From positions 87,001 through 151,000 of the forward strand of contig CAJNDS010002420.1 of assembly GCA_905221605.1 (NCBI GenBank): a DNA stretch of 64,000 bases. The letters run 5' to 3'. The notes under the pieces are model-generated. The model was not told the origin of the DNA, made no database searches, and saw nothing but the letters and a program-made list of their open reading frames with translations. The position numbers and the translations under genes were made by a program. Positions 31,341-42,900 of the stretch are shown here, piece after piece; positions within the stretch are counted from its first letter, which is position 1; each line of letters begins with the position of its first letter. Origin of the DNA: Symbiodinium natans (Eukaryota > Sar > Dinophyceae > Suessiales > Symbiodiniaceae).

Positions 31341-32574
31341 AGCCTAGACCGCAACCCTGTTCCGGGCGAAACGTGGTCCGCCTTCGGGGGCGGTGCGCTT
31401 GCAACGGGAGCCTCAGCCGATCCATCCTGGGGAAGTGGACAAGAAGGGGTTGCTAAGGGTTGGGTTTAGGGTTTAGGGCTTACAAGGTGTAGGTTGTATA
31501 GGAATAGGGCTTAAGGTTCTGTGCCCCACCTTCACTTTATCATTCCTGTGTGCGGGATGGCAGGAAACAGCCCGTCCCGTGGGAGTGGACAGCATGATGA
31601 AGGAGCTTGTGCAGAAGGCTTCTGTTTTCCATCTGCCGAACGAGAGAATGCATCACCAGACATTGCAATAAGGATCGGACAATCAGGAGAGAAATAAGCG
31701 CGCAGGTTTGGGAGACTCCAGCTCACGTAGCACAGCAACATGAACCTACCGAGGCGGTGCGAGCCATGCGTTTATCTACCTATAAACCTCATGAACCGTT
31801 TCAACTCATAAACCCGCATGGCGAAGACAAGGAGTGTTGCGTTGTGCTTGGTAGCCAGGACGTACCGTGAGACCATCCGCGCGGATGGAAGGCCGGAGCT
31901 AGGCCGCTCGAGATCATGGCTGGCATAGCCCTCCAGCTACATTCAGACATGCTTCAGGCGGAGACATCTGCAACAAGGAGACGCTGCCCAGCCCGGCATC
32001 CCAACGGATTCCTTTCCTGGATTGTTCTTGTGGGCCAGGGAGGCCTGAGGCATACCATTTGCACTTGGTCGCTGCCGGGCTTGCCGATAAGGGTAAGCTT
32101 CATGAGAATGTATGCCCTTTCTCATCCTTTGTCTTGGGCATATCTGCCACCAGGACACACTGGCTGCTCCAGCCCCCTCAAGGTAGGCTTTGTAAGGGAG
32201 GTGTAGGCATTAAAGTTTGGGCGACTGGCAAGCCCTCTTAATTACCCTAAACCCTAAACCCTAAACCGTGAGCTTGTAGGTCGTACAGGGTTTTGGGGTT
32301 TGAGCGCTGGTTTAGCGATGGGGGCATGTTGCCCTCGAACCTTTCCTACCATCCAGCTGTCTGGCCCCTGTATAGTTCTACTATTGAGTCCTTCCTCCCC
32401 AAGCCGAACCCCTGCACCTCCAAACCCAAAGCCCAGCCCTAACCCTCAACCCTAAACCCTACACCCTAAACCCTACACCCTAAACCCTCAAACCCCCGGC
32501 CTGCGTCGGCGCTGGTCGTTCTGCAGCCGGCCTGGCACTCGAACCACGCGCTATAAGGCCCTCAGTGAGGTATA
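31341..32574. other. Unique island with few telomere repeats
   Basis: 31500-32240 is almost free of telomere units and has short open frames on both strands. None shows a domain or convincing composition. Small CCCTAAA tracts at 32247-32270 and 32445-32490. Could hold exons of an unrecognised gene. Confidence 0.4.
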
Positions 32575-33024
32575 CTACAGGGGCCTTAATTGAACATAAT
32601 ATAGGGGCCTAATCAGAATAGGGGTTTAGGGTTTAGGGTTTAGGGTTTAGGGTTTAGGGTCTAGGGTTTAGGGTTTAGGGTTTAGGGTCTGGGGTTTAGG
32701 GTTTAGGGTTTAGGGTTTAGGGTTTAGGTACTCATTAACCAAGCATAACTGCACTTCTGACCTGCTTATAAGCCCCTTAAGTGTCCTAACATGGTTACAA
32801 GTACAGTTACAAGTGCAGTTGTAATTGGTCCATAAGTACCATGAACCTCCAAGAGTAGAGTAGTTCTTGAACATAACATAGGGGCCCTTAAATAATTCGA
32901 ATAGGGTTTAGGGTTTAGGGTTTGGGTTTCGGGCTTCGGGTTGGGCATAATGTAGGGGCCTTCAGAATTAAACTAGAGGCCTAGGGCTGATTTTGGGATA
33001 AATCTATAGGGACCATCAGGGTAT
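32575..33024. repeat. Telomere-like tract with partial element copies
   Basis: Pieces of the TAGGGGCC-family element (32575-32620, 32870-32905, 32945-33020) surround a TTTAGGG array (32620-32727) and a TACTTGGAGG-family copy. Confidence 0.55.
32727..32853. mobile_element. TACTTGGAGG-family MITE, left end truncated
   Basis: Starts GGTACTCATTAACCAAG directly out of a TTTAGGG array and ends AAGTACCATGAACCTCCAAG. The body matches the other copies. The left end stops at the same base as the copies at 405 and 35796. Confidence 0.7.
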
Positions 33025-33124
33025 ACTACAGGGGCCTCAAGAATGGCGTTCTGCGGGTTCGTAAGTATAGTATACTTATATAGGGACCATACGGTATGAG
33101 TGATCATTCCGACCCCTGTATTAG
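33025..33124. mobile_element. TAGGGGCC-family MITE, copy 1
   Basis: TACAGGGGCCTCAAGAATGG at the left; TATATAGGGACCATACGG in the middle; TGATCATTCCGACCCCTGTA at the right. Same layout as 45916-46020 and 63681-63780, with inverted ends. Confidence 0.6.
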
Positions 33125-33701
33125 GGTATATGGTTTCAAACTTTATAAAGCGCTGAGAGGTGGGGGAGCTTATTTAGGGTCTAGGGTTGAAACGGTTCAG
33201 GGTTTATAGGGCCGTTTAGAACTTTCAGGTGCTTTTTCCGATGGTTCAGCCAGAGGTTCTTTCAGTAACCCTAAAGCCTAAACCCTGAACCGTAAACCCA
33301 AAAGCACTTTTTTGTTGGGGCTGTCTGGGGTATCAGGGGGTTTTGAGGGTTTAGGGTTTAGGGTTTGGGGTTTAGGGGGGCTAAACAGGGCTCCGCACCA
33401 GTCAGTTTTCTGGCATCCGGGGGTTTGGGTTCAGGGAAGTCTAGGGTCAGGGTTCAGGGTTCAGTGTTCAGGGTTCAGGGTTCAGGGTTTAGGGTTCAGG
33501 GTTCAGGGTTTAGGGGTTAGGGTTTAGGGTTTATATGTTTAGGGTTTAGGGTTTAGGGTTTAGGGTTTACGACTGCAAGAGCTAAACCCTAAAGGCTAAA
33601 CCCTGCGTAAACTCAACCTGGGTTTTCCAGGCCTACCCTAAACCCTAAACCCTAAACCCTAAACCCTAAACCCTAAACCCTAAACCCTAAACCCTTCTTC
33701 G
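33125..33701. repeat. Telomere-like tracts with GGGTTCA variants
   Basis: 33440-33510 contains a run of GGGTTCA units; 33535-33570 is TTTAGGG and 33635-33695 CCCTAAA. No gene. Confidence 0.7.
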
Positions 33702-34929
33702 GGAAGTAGGCAGTCGATGTTTACAAAACATCGTGCCAACAATCGTCCTGATTGGTTCACTTCGAATCAAGTGGGTTATGTCAAATCCTATGATGATGCC
33801 AAAGAATTAGGCAAGGCTTCAGTGGAAAAAAATGAGTGAATAAGAAGAACCCTATTTCGGGCAACGAAAAGGACAAGAGGTGGTTACGGGAAACCCCAAG
33901 CTCACTAGAATTAAAAAAAAACACAAATTGAAAGGACGTCGCTGCTAATCCTGACCGAACTTCGAGCCATCTAGCTGGTTCCCTAGATAGATAGATAGAT
34001 AGATATATACATATAGGGCCCTCATTCACTACTAAGAATCAGCCAGCCATTCAGAAGAAAACAACAATGAAAACAACATTTTTGGGAACCGGAAGGGTGC
34101 CAAGTTGAAACGTGCTCCTGAAAGTTAAGATCATCCTGCGATTGATCTATTGAGATGTAGACCCCTAAACCCTACACCCTAAACCCTAAACCCCAAACCC
34201 TTAGTTGTTAGTGCAATTGCAAGAACTATCAGCAGTCGTCAAAGTTCCTCGTCCAGTTTTGTCAACTAGATGAGCGAAGTTTTGGCAACGGACGTCAATG
34301 GTGTCCCAATTGAATTACCGGTAAGAACTAGAAAAAATCATTTATGCCCTATTGGAGTATGCCTTTACCGAGACATTTCTCCCAATAGTCATGTAATGAG
34401 CGTTCACATATGTTCCGTCGAAGAGACGGATATGGTTTAGTCATATTTACTTTGATGTTGGGCAAAACGGATAAAAAGCGGCGGACTAGCAGGAGGTTAG
34501 GTTGAATTTTCCGACAATATCTCCAAAAAAGACATGTGACTTTATTGCTCAGTCAAGCCTCGTGAGTATAGTTCCGGCTAAACACCTACCAATATCTACA
34601 ACTTTGGGATTCGACAACTCTGCGAGATGAGGCGAAACAACAACTGCGAACCTACGGCACAACTCTGACAGCCACTCAAACTACCGAAGCCTTTCTAAAC
34701 CCCAAACCCGAAAGACTGTGTCATAGTGGGGGAAACATCTTGCATTTTTAAGGGTACTCAAACTCAACAAGGAAATTTTCAATCCTATCCCAAACCATGA
34801 ACTAGAACATATCCCCTGGGGTCCCAGGCATGTCCCCTGTCTCGACTAGCAAGGCGCGCGCCCGTTCGCGCCGCTGCCTCTGCCTCGGATTCTGCAAAAA
34901 TTTACCACCTAAGCCCTGCTGTAAGGCCT
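33702..34929. other. Unique island, possible short exon, element pieces
   Basis: 33707-33839 (+) reads as an ordinary-looking peptide (ANNRPDWFTSNQVGYVKSYD, then EKNE and a stop) and could be an exon of an unknown gene. A GATA microsatellite lies at 33984-34004. 34014-34050 matches one arm of the fold-back element at 59466-59683. 34723-34788 is an inverted copy of 43055-43128. The remainder is unassigned. Confidence 0.35.
34723..34788. repeat. Dispersed element, inverted relative to 43055-43128
   Basis: TCATAGTGGGGGAAACATCT, an AAGGGTACT core and TCAACAAGG are matched by the reverse complement of 43055-43128. Confidence 0.6.
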
Positions 34930-35795
34930 TACCTCCACAAGCCCCTGGTTTAGGGTTTAGGGTTCCTTAAACCCCGAACCCTAAACCTTGCCCAAAAAAA
35001 GCTACCCCGAATTTAGGGAAGCCCCATGTAGTGCATCCCAATTCAGGATGTCGGGTGTGGGCGTGCGGTGGGTGGGAAAAAACGCGGGGGGGCCATTAAG
35101 AGCTTTGGCTTGTGTTTGGAGGCTTGGTTGGGGTGGTTGGGTCGCTAGGTCGCTTGGGCTTCTGGGATTTTTCGGGTAAAACCCTAAACCCCAAACCCTA
35201 AACCCCAAACCCCACACCCTAAACCCTAAACCCTAAACCTGCCCCAAGAACCTAGAACAAAAAGGCCCTTGGAGTCCTCGAAACAACTCAGAGAAGATCG
35301 ACGAGCGAGGCGACGTGAGCTCTACGAGTCCCAAGATGAGCCACTGCTGGGCCTACAGGGTTTAGGGGTTTAGGGTTTCGGGTTTAGGGTTTAGGGTTTG
35401 GGGTTTGGGGTTTGGGGTTTGGGGTTTGGGGTTTGGGGTTTGGGGTTTGGGGTTTGGGGTTTGGGGTTTGGGGTTTGGGGTTTGGGGTTGGGGTTGGGGT
35501 TTGGGGTTTGGGGTTGGGGGGGGGTTGGGGGGTTTGGGGTTTAGGGTTTGGGGTTTAGGGTTTGGGGTTTGGGGGGTTGGGTTGGGTTTGGGGTTTGGGG
35601 TTTAGGGTTTGGGGTTTAGGGTTTGGGGTTTTTTGGGGTTTGGGGTTAGGGTTGGGGGGTTTTTTGGGGTGGGTTTTTGGGTTTAGGGTTTGGGGTTTGG
35701 GGTTTGGGGTTTGGGGTTTGGGGTTTGGGGTTTGGGGTTTGGGGTTTGGGGTTTAGGGTTTGGGGTTTGGGGTTTGGGGTTTAAGTCAGGGTTTA
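34930..35795. repeat. GGGGTTT-variant telomere-like array
   Basis: After an island (34990-35170) and a CCCTAAA tract (35175-35240), 35358-35795 is about 430 bp dominated by the 7-bp variant GGGGTTT rather than TTTAGGG. This is a locally homogenised telomere variant. The Gly-rich open frames are artefacts. Confidence 0.9.
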
Positions 35796-35912
35796 GGTAC
35801 TTATTAAGCAATTATAACTGTGCTTATAACCCACCAATAAGCCCCTTAAGTGCCCTAATATGGCTGTAAGTACAGTTATAATTGGTCAAAAACTGCCATG
35901 AACCTCAAAGTA
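35796..35912. mobile_element. TACTTGGAGG-family MITE, left end truncated
   Basis: Starts GGTACTTATTAAGCAATTAT and ends CTGCCATGAACCTCAAAGTA. The arms are inverted repeats (TATAACTG against CAGTTATA). Confidence 0.7.
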
Positions 35913-36755
35913 AAGATCTACACATCAAGGAACCTATCAAGGGCTTCGACTGCTTCCCTGCAGCCGAAAAGCTTGCGTGTTGCGGAATCCTCCCTGCTCC
36001 TCACTTGAGGACAAGGTCCGCGGCTTTAGGGTCTACATCGCGGATTGTGGCTGGGGTTTGAGGCGTTGGGACGTTGGTGGTTTAGGGCTTATAGGTTCTC
36101 ATAGGACTCGGCTTTAGGGTATATGGCTTGGGACCGTGCAATCTCGTTAAGGACAGGCCCTCCCCCCCAAAAAAAAAGGGCATGCCCTACTCATTTTGAA
36201 GGTCCTGCGACTGTCGGCCTCATGAGGGTCTTCTTTCTGTACTCAAGTTTCTCAAGGTTTTGGTTTGGCTTAGGGTTTAGGGTTTAGGGTTTAGGGTTTA
36301 GGGTTTAGGGTTTAGGGTTTAGGGTTTAGGGTTTAGGGTTTAGGGTTTAGGGTTTAGGGTTTAGGGTTTAGGGTTTAGGGTTTAGGGTTTAGGGTTTAGG
36401 GTTTAGGGTTTAGGGTTTAGGGTTTAGGGTTTAGGGTTTAGGGTTTAGGGTTTAGGGTTTAGGGTTTAGGGTTTAGGGGGAATTCGCCTTGCCTGCTCCC
36501 ATCCCGCGCGGAGGCGCCAGTCTTTGGCCTCGGTGGGGCATGGCTGGCAGGGTTTGTTCTTCGTTGCTGACTTCATAAGCCCCAAAGAAGTGTACACTTT
36601 CAGGGTTTCGGGTTTACGGTTTCGGGTTAAGGGTTTCAGTTCTATAAGGGATGATCGTATCCCCAAAAAGTGTAACTCAGCTACTAGGTGTTTGGAGTCT
36701 TGCTTGCTGGGGGCTAATTAGGGCTTGGGGCTTAGGGGGTGGGGTGAGGGGCTTA
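35913..36755. repeat. Island and long TTTAGGG array
   Basis: 35913-36270 is an unassigned island. 36271-36478 is an almost perfect TTTAGGG array of about 30 units. 36480-36755 is an unassigned island. Confidence 0.85.
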
Positions 36756-36836
36756 GGTTGGGATGGTCCTTCATAGGGACTATAATAATCGGGGGTGCTA
36801 GAATCCCTCTTACGGACTGTCAGAAAAAAGTAACCC
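36756..36836. mobile_element. CTAACAGTCC-family MITE, copy 2
   Basis: Starts GGTTGGGATG and ends GGACTGTCAGAAAAAAGTAACC, with the family core ATCGGGGGTGCTAGAATCCC. The left arm has lost most of the CTAACAGTCC stretch. Confidence 0.6.
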
Positions 36837-36892
36837 TAAACCCTAAACCCTAAACCCGAAACCCTAAACCCGAAACCCGAAACCCTAAACCC

Positions 36893-36975
36893 TGAACATT
36901 CCTTAATTGGGTTGATAATGATCAGGGGTGCGACAATCCCTACTCAGGACTGTTAGCAGAAGTAGCATCCCAAGG
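36893..36975. mobile_element. CTAACAGTCC-family MITE, copy 3
   Basis: CATTCCTTAATTGGG at the left, ATCAGGGGTGCGACAATCCC in the core, and CAGGACTGTTAG then AGCATCCCAAGG at the right. It lies only 56 bp from copy 2, across a CCCTAAA tract, in the same orientation. Confidence 0.6.
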
Positions 36976-37544
36976 TTTTGGGCCCACAAAACCTTGAAGC
37001 GTCGATCGAAGGCCCAAAGGTCAGCATGAAGTTCAGGCGGGTTTAGGGTTTGGGGTTTAGGGTTGAGGGTTTAGGGTTTAGGGTTTAGGGTTGAGGGTTC
37101 AGCGGGGGGGGGGGGGGGGGGGGGGGGGGGCGAGTTTGGGATTGGGGTCAGGCAGTAAACCCTGGGCCTCAGGTTACCTAGGGTTATAGCGTTTAGGATT
37201 TAAAGTAGAGGGCTTCAGGCTTTTGAGGATTGAGTGTAGAGGATTTAGGCTTTATACGTACATATACAAGGGGCCCAACTCAAAACTCGAAGGGTGGAGC
37301 CCGCAAGCCAACCCGCTCGAAGCCCGAACCAACAGCTTGGACTCCGGAAGTATGGAGCTTAGGGTTTAGGGTTTAGGGTTTTGGAGTGCAAAAACCTGGC
37401 CTGCTGAATCCGGCGCTCGCCCGTCAACCGGACACTGATGGGAATGGCAAGCTTCGCCTTTCCCCTCAAGCTAGTGCATGTGAAGGAATAAACATGTAAT
37501 AGAATCAATAATATGGCATATTCGGTCATCCTCGGCTAGATTAC
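36976..37544. other. Island with telomere-like tract and G run
   Basis: TTTAGGG-type tract 37039-37100, a run of about 25 G at 37106-37130, then unassigned sequence. No gene. Confidence 0.6.
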
Positions 37545-38172
37545 ATACATTACACTACACTACACTGCACTACACTACATTACATTACATTACATTACAC
37601 AACATAACATAACATTACATACATGACATACATGGCATACATGACAAGCATAATACACATAGCATACAAAACATACATAACATACATAACATACATAACA
37701 TACATAACATACATAACATCCACAACATACCTAACATACCTAACATGCATCAGATGCATAACAGCCATAACATACATAACAGCTATAGCATCCATAACGT
37801 TGATAACATTCAATACATACATACATACATACATACATACAGACAGACAGACATACACGCATACATACATACATACATACATACATACATACATACATAC
37901 ATACATACATACATACATACATACATACATACATACATACATACATACATACACACATACATACATACATACATACATACATACATACATACATACATAC
38001 ATACATACACACATACATGCATGCACGCATACATACATACATACATACATACATACATACATACATACATACATACATACACACATACATGCATACATAC
38101 ATACTGCCATACCGACATACATTCATACATACATACATTCATACATACATACATACATACATACACACAATG
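37545..38172. repeat. ATAC tetranucleotide microsatellite
   Basis: An ACATTACACTACACT-type start (37545-37620) grades through ACATAACATACAT to nearly pure (ATAC)n at 37810-38170 with a few ACAC and GACA interruptions. Open frames on both strands (Thr/His/Tyr/Ile and Met/Tyr/Val/Cys repeats) are artefacts. A C run follows at 38179-38200. Confidence 0.95.
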
Positions 38173-40265
38173 ATAGGGACCCCCCCCCCCCCCCCCCCCC
38201 AAAGGGACCATAAGTTGGAGAATCACCGTATATACACAGACACCTCTCTTAAGAACTTCCCAAGCCCCGTGCCGGCTCTCACTCCGCGCAGCCGCTTTGG
38301 CCTTCGTCGGCTTCGTCCTTGGATGAGGCGTGCGCAACACCTTGTTTCTCATCCTTCCTCATGCAAGCTTAGGGTTTAGGGTTTAGGGTTGAGGGTTTAG
38401 GGTTTAGGGTTTAGAGCTTAGGGTTTAGGGTTTAGGGAGCTTTGAGCACTAATTGCCCGAAACTCTCAAGCCCGTAAACGCGCCCAGTAGACAGAGCAGT
38501 AAGATTACAAAGAACCCTGAACTTAACGGGCCCGCCCTAAACCCTAAACCCTAAACCCTAAACCCTAAACCCTAAACCCTAAACCCTAAACCTAAAACCC
38601 TAAAACCCTAAACCCGCCCCCAGGGACCACACCGGCTGGCACCCCGCGTGGTGAGAGTCGCCTTCGCTGACCTTGCTGCGGCAAGTCGCTGATTATGAGT
38701 CTCACTGCCCATGAGGGATGGGGTTTAGGGTTTAAAGTTTAGGGTTTAGGGTTCAGGGTTGAGGGTTTAGGGTTTAGGGTTTAGGGTTTAGGGTTGAGGG
38801 TGTAGGGTGCAGGGTGGAGGGTTCGGGGAGACAGGCACTCAATGGAAGTACCGTGCCTTGAGCCGCAGTCGCAGTCGCAAAGCCGTGAAGTAACATGCCC
38901 TTCCGTGCCCTTTCTGTGGCTAAGGGAGCAAAGTGTGCAAGGGCAAGGGTTTAGGGTCAAGGGTTTAGGGTTTAGGGTTTCGGGTTTCGGGCTTAGGGTA
39001 ATTTACTTTTGAACAGCCCCAAACAGCAGCCTCGCGAGCTTTCACGGCTACAATCTTCGGGGTACGACGCTTAATCCCTTGAAACCCCCAAAAAAACCCA
39101 AAACCCTAAGCCCCCTAAACCCTAAACCCTAAACCCTAAACCCTAAACCCTAAACCCTAAACCCTAAACCCTAAACCCTAAACCCTAAGCACAGTGAACC
39201 CTCACCCCTATAAGGACCATACCGGCTGCGCCTCGCCTCCGAAGACCGGGCCCTGGGTGGGTTTAGGGTTTAGGGTTTAGGGTTTAGGGTTCAGGGTTTA
39301 GGGTTTAGGGTTTAGGGTTTAGGGTTTAGGGTTTAGGGTTGAGGGTTTAGGGTTTAGGATAGGGAGGGAGTTGTTGCTTACTTGAGGGCTGCTGCCCTTA
39401 CTGACATTCCTCTTGCACGTCGCCCTTGCGCGCTCTGGCGCGGCCCCTAGCCGCAAATCACATCTCCATATTGAAGATATATAAACCATAAACCCTAAAC
39501 CCCATAATCCCTAAACCCTAAACCCTAAACCCTAAATACACTGACAGTACAGTTGGAACATGACATCCTCACAACGGAAGTCTACGGAGCAAAGACCGGA
39601 CTCCCTAAACCCTAAACCCTAAACCCTAAGACCCTAAAACCCTAAAGCCCTAGAACCCTAAAACCCTAAAAGCCCTAAAACCCTAAACCTCAAAACCCCA
39701 AACCCCAAAACACGGCACTAAACGTAAGCCCGGCCCCGCTTTGCCATGGCCGGGCCAGCCCTTGAGGAAAGCAGCTTGCGCCAGGCTTGCGCACTGTGTC
39801 ACCCCGGATGCAACCGTAACTTGATTTGTCTTACCTAAACCCTAAACCCTAAACCCTAAACCCCAAACCCTATACCCTTGAAGGGATTATACAGGGTACC
39901 CCAGTCCCTCATTCCCCACGAACCAACAGTAAGTTATGTTCGCCGGTTTCGCTTCGGCCCTGCTCGCACTTGCACAAGTGCGCGGCTGCAGGGCTTTCAG
40001 GCTGTCCAGAGCCTACATCCAAAATCTATTTCTGGACACTCTACTGTCAGGAGCCATGGATTAGAACAACCCCTGCCTTATTATCTATATCATGCCTTTA
40101 TCTTTGTTTAGAAATACATTTATATAGAAAGCATCCCTAGGAGGCTTTGAGGGACTTTTGAGGGGTTTTGGGTTTAGAGGGTTTAGGGCTCTTTAGGGTT
40201 TAGGGTTTAGGATTTAGGGTTTAGTGTTTAGGAGGGTTTAGAGCGCCAGCTTGCTGGCGGATCTC
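38173..40265. repeat. Alternating telomere-like tracts and islands
   Basis: TTTAGGG: 38366-38440, 38720-38815, 39260-39360, 40190-40240. CCCTAAA: 38536-38610, 39112-39190, 39495-39535, 39605-39700 (many CCCTAAAA units), 39835-39880. Islands include GC-rich pieces with a shared ACCGGCTG motif (38630, 39220). No gene recognised. Confidence 0.75.
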
Positions 40266-42755
40266 TCAAAGGGGGAGGGGATAAAAGCTTGGCCTTCGAA
40301 CTTTCCAGGGCTGGGGTGGGTTTGCAGGGTTCAAGGAGGGTTTTGGTCGTCCAAAAACCTCGGTAATCCTCCCCTCAGCCTCCCCAAGGCCCCGGCCTAA
40401 AACCACCCTAAGCCCCCCCCCCCCCCCCCACCAAAAAAACAGGAACAAAAGCCCGCAAACTCCAAACCGAAGACGCGGGTGTCCCCGCCGGCCGCGCCGC
40501 TTCCGTCGTGGAGGCGAGCTCTTCAGCCTTGAGCCAAGGCACAACTAGATAACCTAACCCCTAATTCACCACCTAAACCCTGTAAGCCCTATGTCCTAAC
40601 CCAGAGCACTCAACTCTAAACCCTAAACCCTAAACCCTAAACCCTAATTCCTATATGCAAGCACCCGCTGGGCTGGGGAATCGCACCGGCTGCGACTTCG
40701 CGAAGCCTGCTTCAATTTCGGCCTCAGGCTCATGCTTGCTAAAAGGGTTTAGGGTTTAGGGTTTAGGGCTTGGGGCTTGGGGTTAGGGTACGCTTCTGGG
40801 GCTTAGGGTTTAGGGTTCTGGGGCTTCGGGTTTAGGTTTGTTTGACTAAACCTTTACGCGACTTGCTCTTTTTCTGTGCCGCACATCCGAGTTCCACAAC
40901 CCCCCTAGGCAAGGCCTAGTGCGCTATCATTTAGGCCGATTTGGCTGCTTTCTCTGTCAGCTGTTATTATTTCATGTGTTTTTTTAGTCTGGGGGTTTAC
41001 GAAAACAAGGGACCCCCAACAGAGACCCCCCCCCCATAGTAGGATTCCCTGATAGTAAGGACCTGAATAAGGTGCCCCCTCATTTCGGAAACCCCCATCC
41101 CAAGAAGCCTAGGGGGGGCCGAGTATCCAGACGAGGCCGAAGGGCACCGGTGTGCTTGATTCATGAAGCCTAAACACTAAAACCAATAAACCCAAGAAAC
41201 CCAAGAAACCCAAAAACGAGAAACCCAAGAAACCCAACAAAAGACCCAATAAACCCAAGAAACCCCATAGAAACCCAATATACACCCAACAAACCCTAAA
41301 CCCTAAACCTGACTAGCCCGCAGGTGCAGGGTTGCAGCCGAAGTCCTGAACAAAAAGTGCACGAAAGCTTGGGGGCGCGCCGCTTGCGGCGGCGCTGTGA
41401 TGCGGACTTCGTCCTCATCACCGGGCTGCTCTTTGATTTCGGGGGTTCGTAGCAGGGCTTCCCGGACCATCTCCACAGAGCGAACATGGGGCGCCAAGGT
41501 GAGCTAGCACAGGGTATAGGGTTTAGGGTTTAGGGTTTAGGGTTCAGGGTTTAGGGTTTAGGGTTTTGGGTTTGTAGGGCTTGGGGTCCTTATTGTAAGG
41601 TGGGTTTAGCACACAAGGCGAATTTGACGTGCGCAGCTATGGCCCCCACCGGCCACGTCGGCTCCGGCGACGCGGCGAGGACCCCGAGTCCGATCCCTTT
41701 GCCCTGTGGGAGTCAGAAAACATGGGGGTTTAGGAAAGTAGGGGCCCTTCAACTAGACCCCCACAGTGTAGGATCCCCTTGCAATAAGGCCCCCAATAAG
41801 GTACCCCTAGTTTCGGATACCTCCACGTGCATCTGAGGGAGTATGGGTACTATTGATTGCTATTGCAGAGGACGACTTCGGCCCTCAACGTATTTCTTCA
41901 ATCAACTTGACTAAGAGTTGGAGACCAAGAAGCTACTGGTGTTCGTACATGCCGCTTTGTTCAACCGTACTTTGGAGTAGACCCTGGAAACACAACAGAT
42001 ACTTTTTAGGTATAAGTAATTAGCTATAATAGGAACCCAGAACCAAAAAAAGTATTAACGTATAGTACTCCAAAACCCAGTCAACAACTGCATTCCGCAT
42101 CCCACCCAGCCGCCAGACATCTTGGGTCCGTGCCGCCTGCGACGTCGTCGAGGGACTTCGGACTTCGTCCTCTGCATCACTGGAGACATCTCCTATAAGG
42201 TCAAGGGGCAGACACTCTTGATCCAGCGACCTGATTTGGTTATTTTGCGTCCTTGAGGGCAGCCTAAGAATGAAAAGTCTGCCTTTTGGCTTAAAGGCGC
42301 TTGTAAGGGAACCCAAACCCTAAAAGGAAGGGGAATAAGGGCCTGCTCTGGGTCCTAGTCGCCCTAAACCCTAAACCCTAAACCCTAAACCCTAAACCCT
42401 AAACCCTAAACCCTAAACCCTAAACCCTAAACCCTAAACCCTAAACCCTAAACCCTGAACCTTCCAACTTTCAAGGTCAGGGGGCCGGACATGACTGGGG
42501 CGATCTGGGGCGCCCGCCGACTCCGTCGGCTTCGGCGCCGTGGGGGAGAGCCGGCGTTTGAAGATTTGGCCCTGTTTGGGGTTTGGGGTTTGGGGTTTGG
42601 GGTTTAGGGTTTAGGGTTTAGGGTTTAGGGTTTAGGGTTTAGGGTTTAGGGTTAGGGGTTTGAGTTTAGGGCTTCTAAGGCTTTAGGGTTTAGGGTTTGC
42701 CTGGGAGACACCAGAAGTTTTCGGAGGGCGTGAAGCTTCGGGGGTTTACGGGTTC
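40266..42755. other. Islands with small telomere-like tracts
   Basis: CCCTAAA 40615-40650 and 42361-42455; TTTAGGG 41510-41575 and 42575-42660; a small CCCAAGAAAC tandem at 41180-41290. Islands near 41330-41500 and 42090-42200 share a CTTCGTCCTC-containing GC-rich segment. Short open frames there (for example 41303-41497, minus) show no domain. Confidence 0.55.
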
Positions 42756-42900
42756 TACTTGGAGGATCATGGTACTTATTAACAAACTATAACTGTACCC
42801 ATAACGCACTTATAAGCCCTTACGCGCCCTGAAATATGGTTTAAGTACAGAGTTATCAGTACAGTTTAATTGGTGAAGAAGTACCATGAACCTCCAAGTA
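42756..42900. mobile_element. TACTTGGAGG-family MITE, full-length copy
   Basis: 145 bp with imperfect terminal inverted repeats of about 42 bp: the left end begins TACTTGGAGGATCATGGTAC and the right end finishes GTACCATGAACCTCCAAGTA. The terminal TA on each side may be a TA target duplication, as in Tc1/mariner-type elements (inference). No coding capacity, so non-autonomous. Confidence 0.8.

Noticed and set aside
31916-32206. A 96-codon plus-strand frame in a repeat-poor island
   Set aside because: No recognisable domain or composition, and overlapping open frames on the other strand; not enough to call a gene.
37595-38352. Long frames with Met-Tyr-Val-Cys or Ile-His-Thr-Tyr repeats
   Set aside because: Translations of the ATAC microsatellite.
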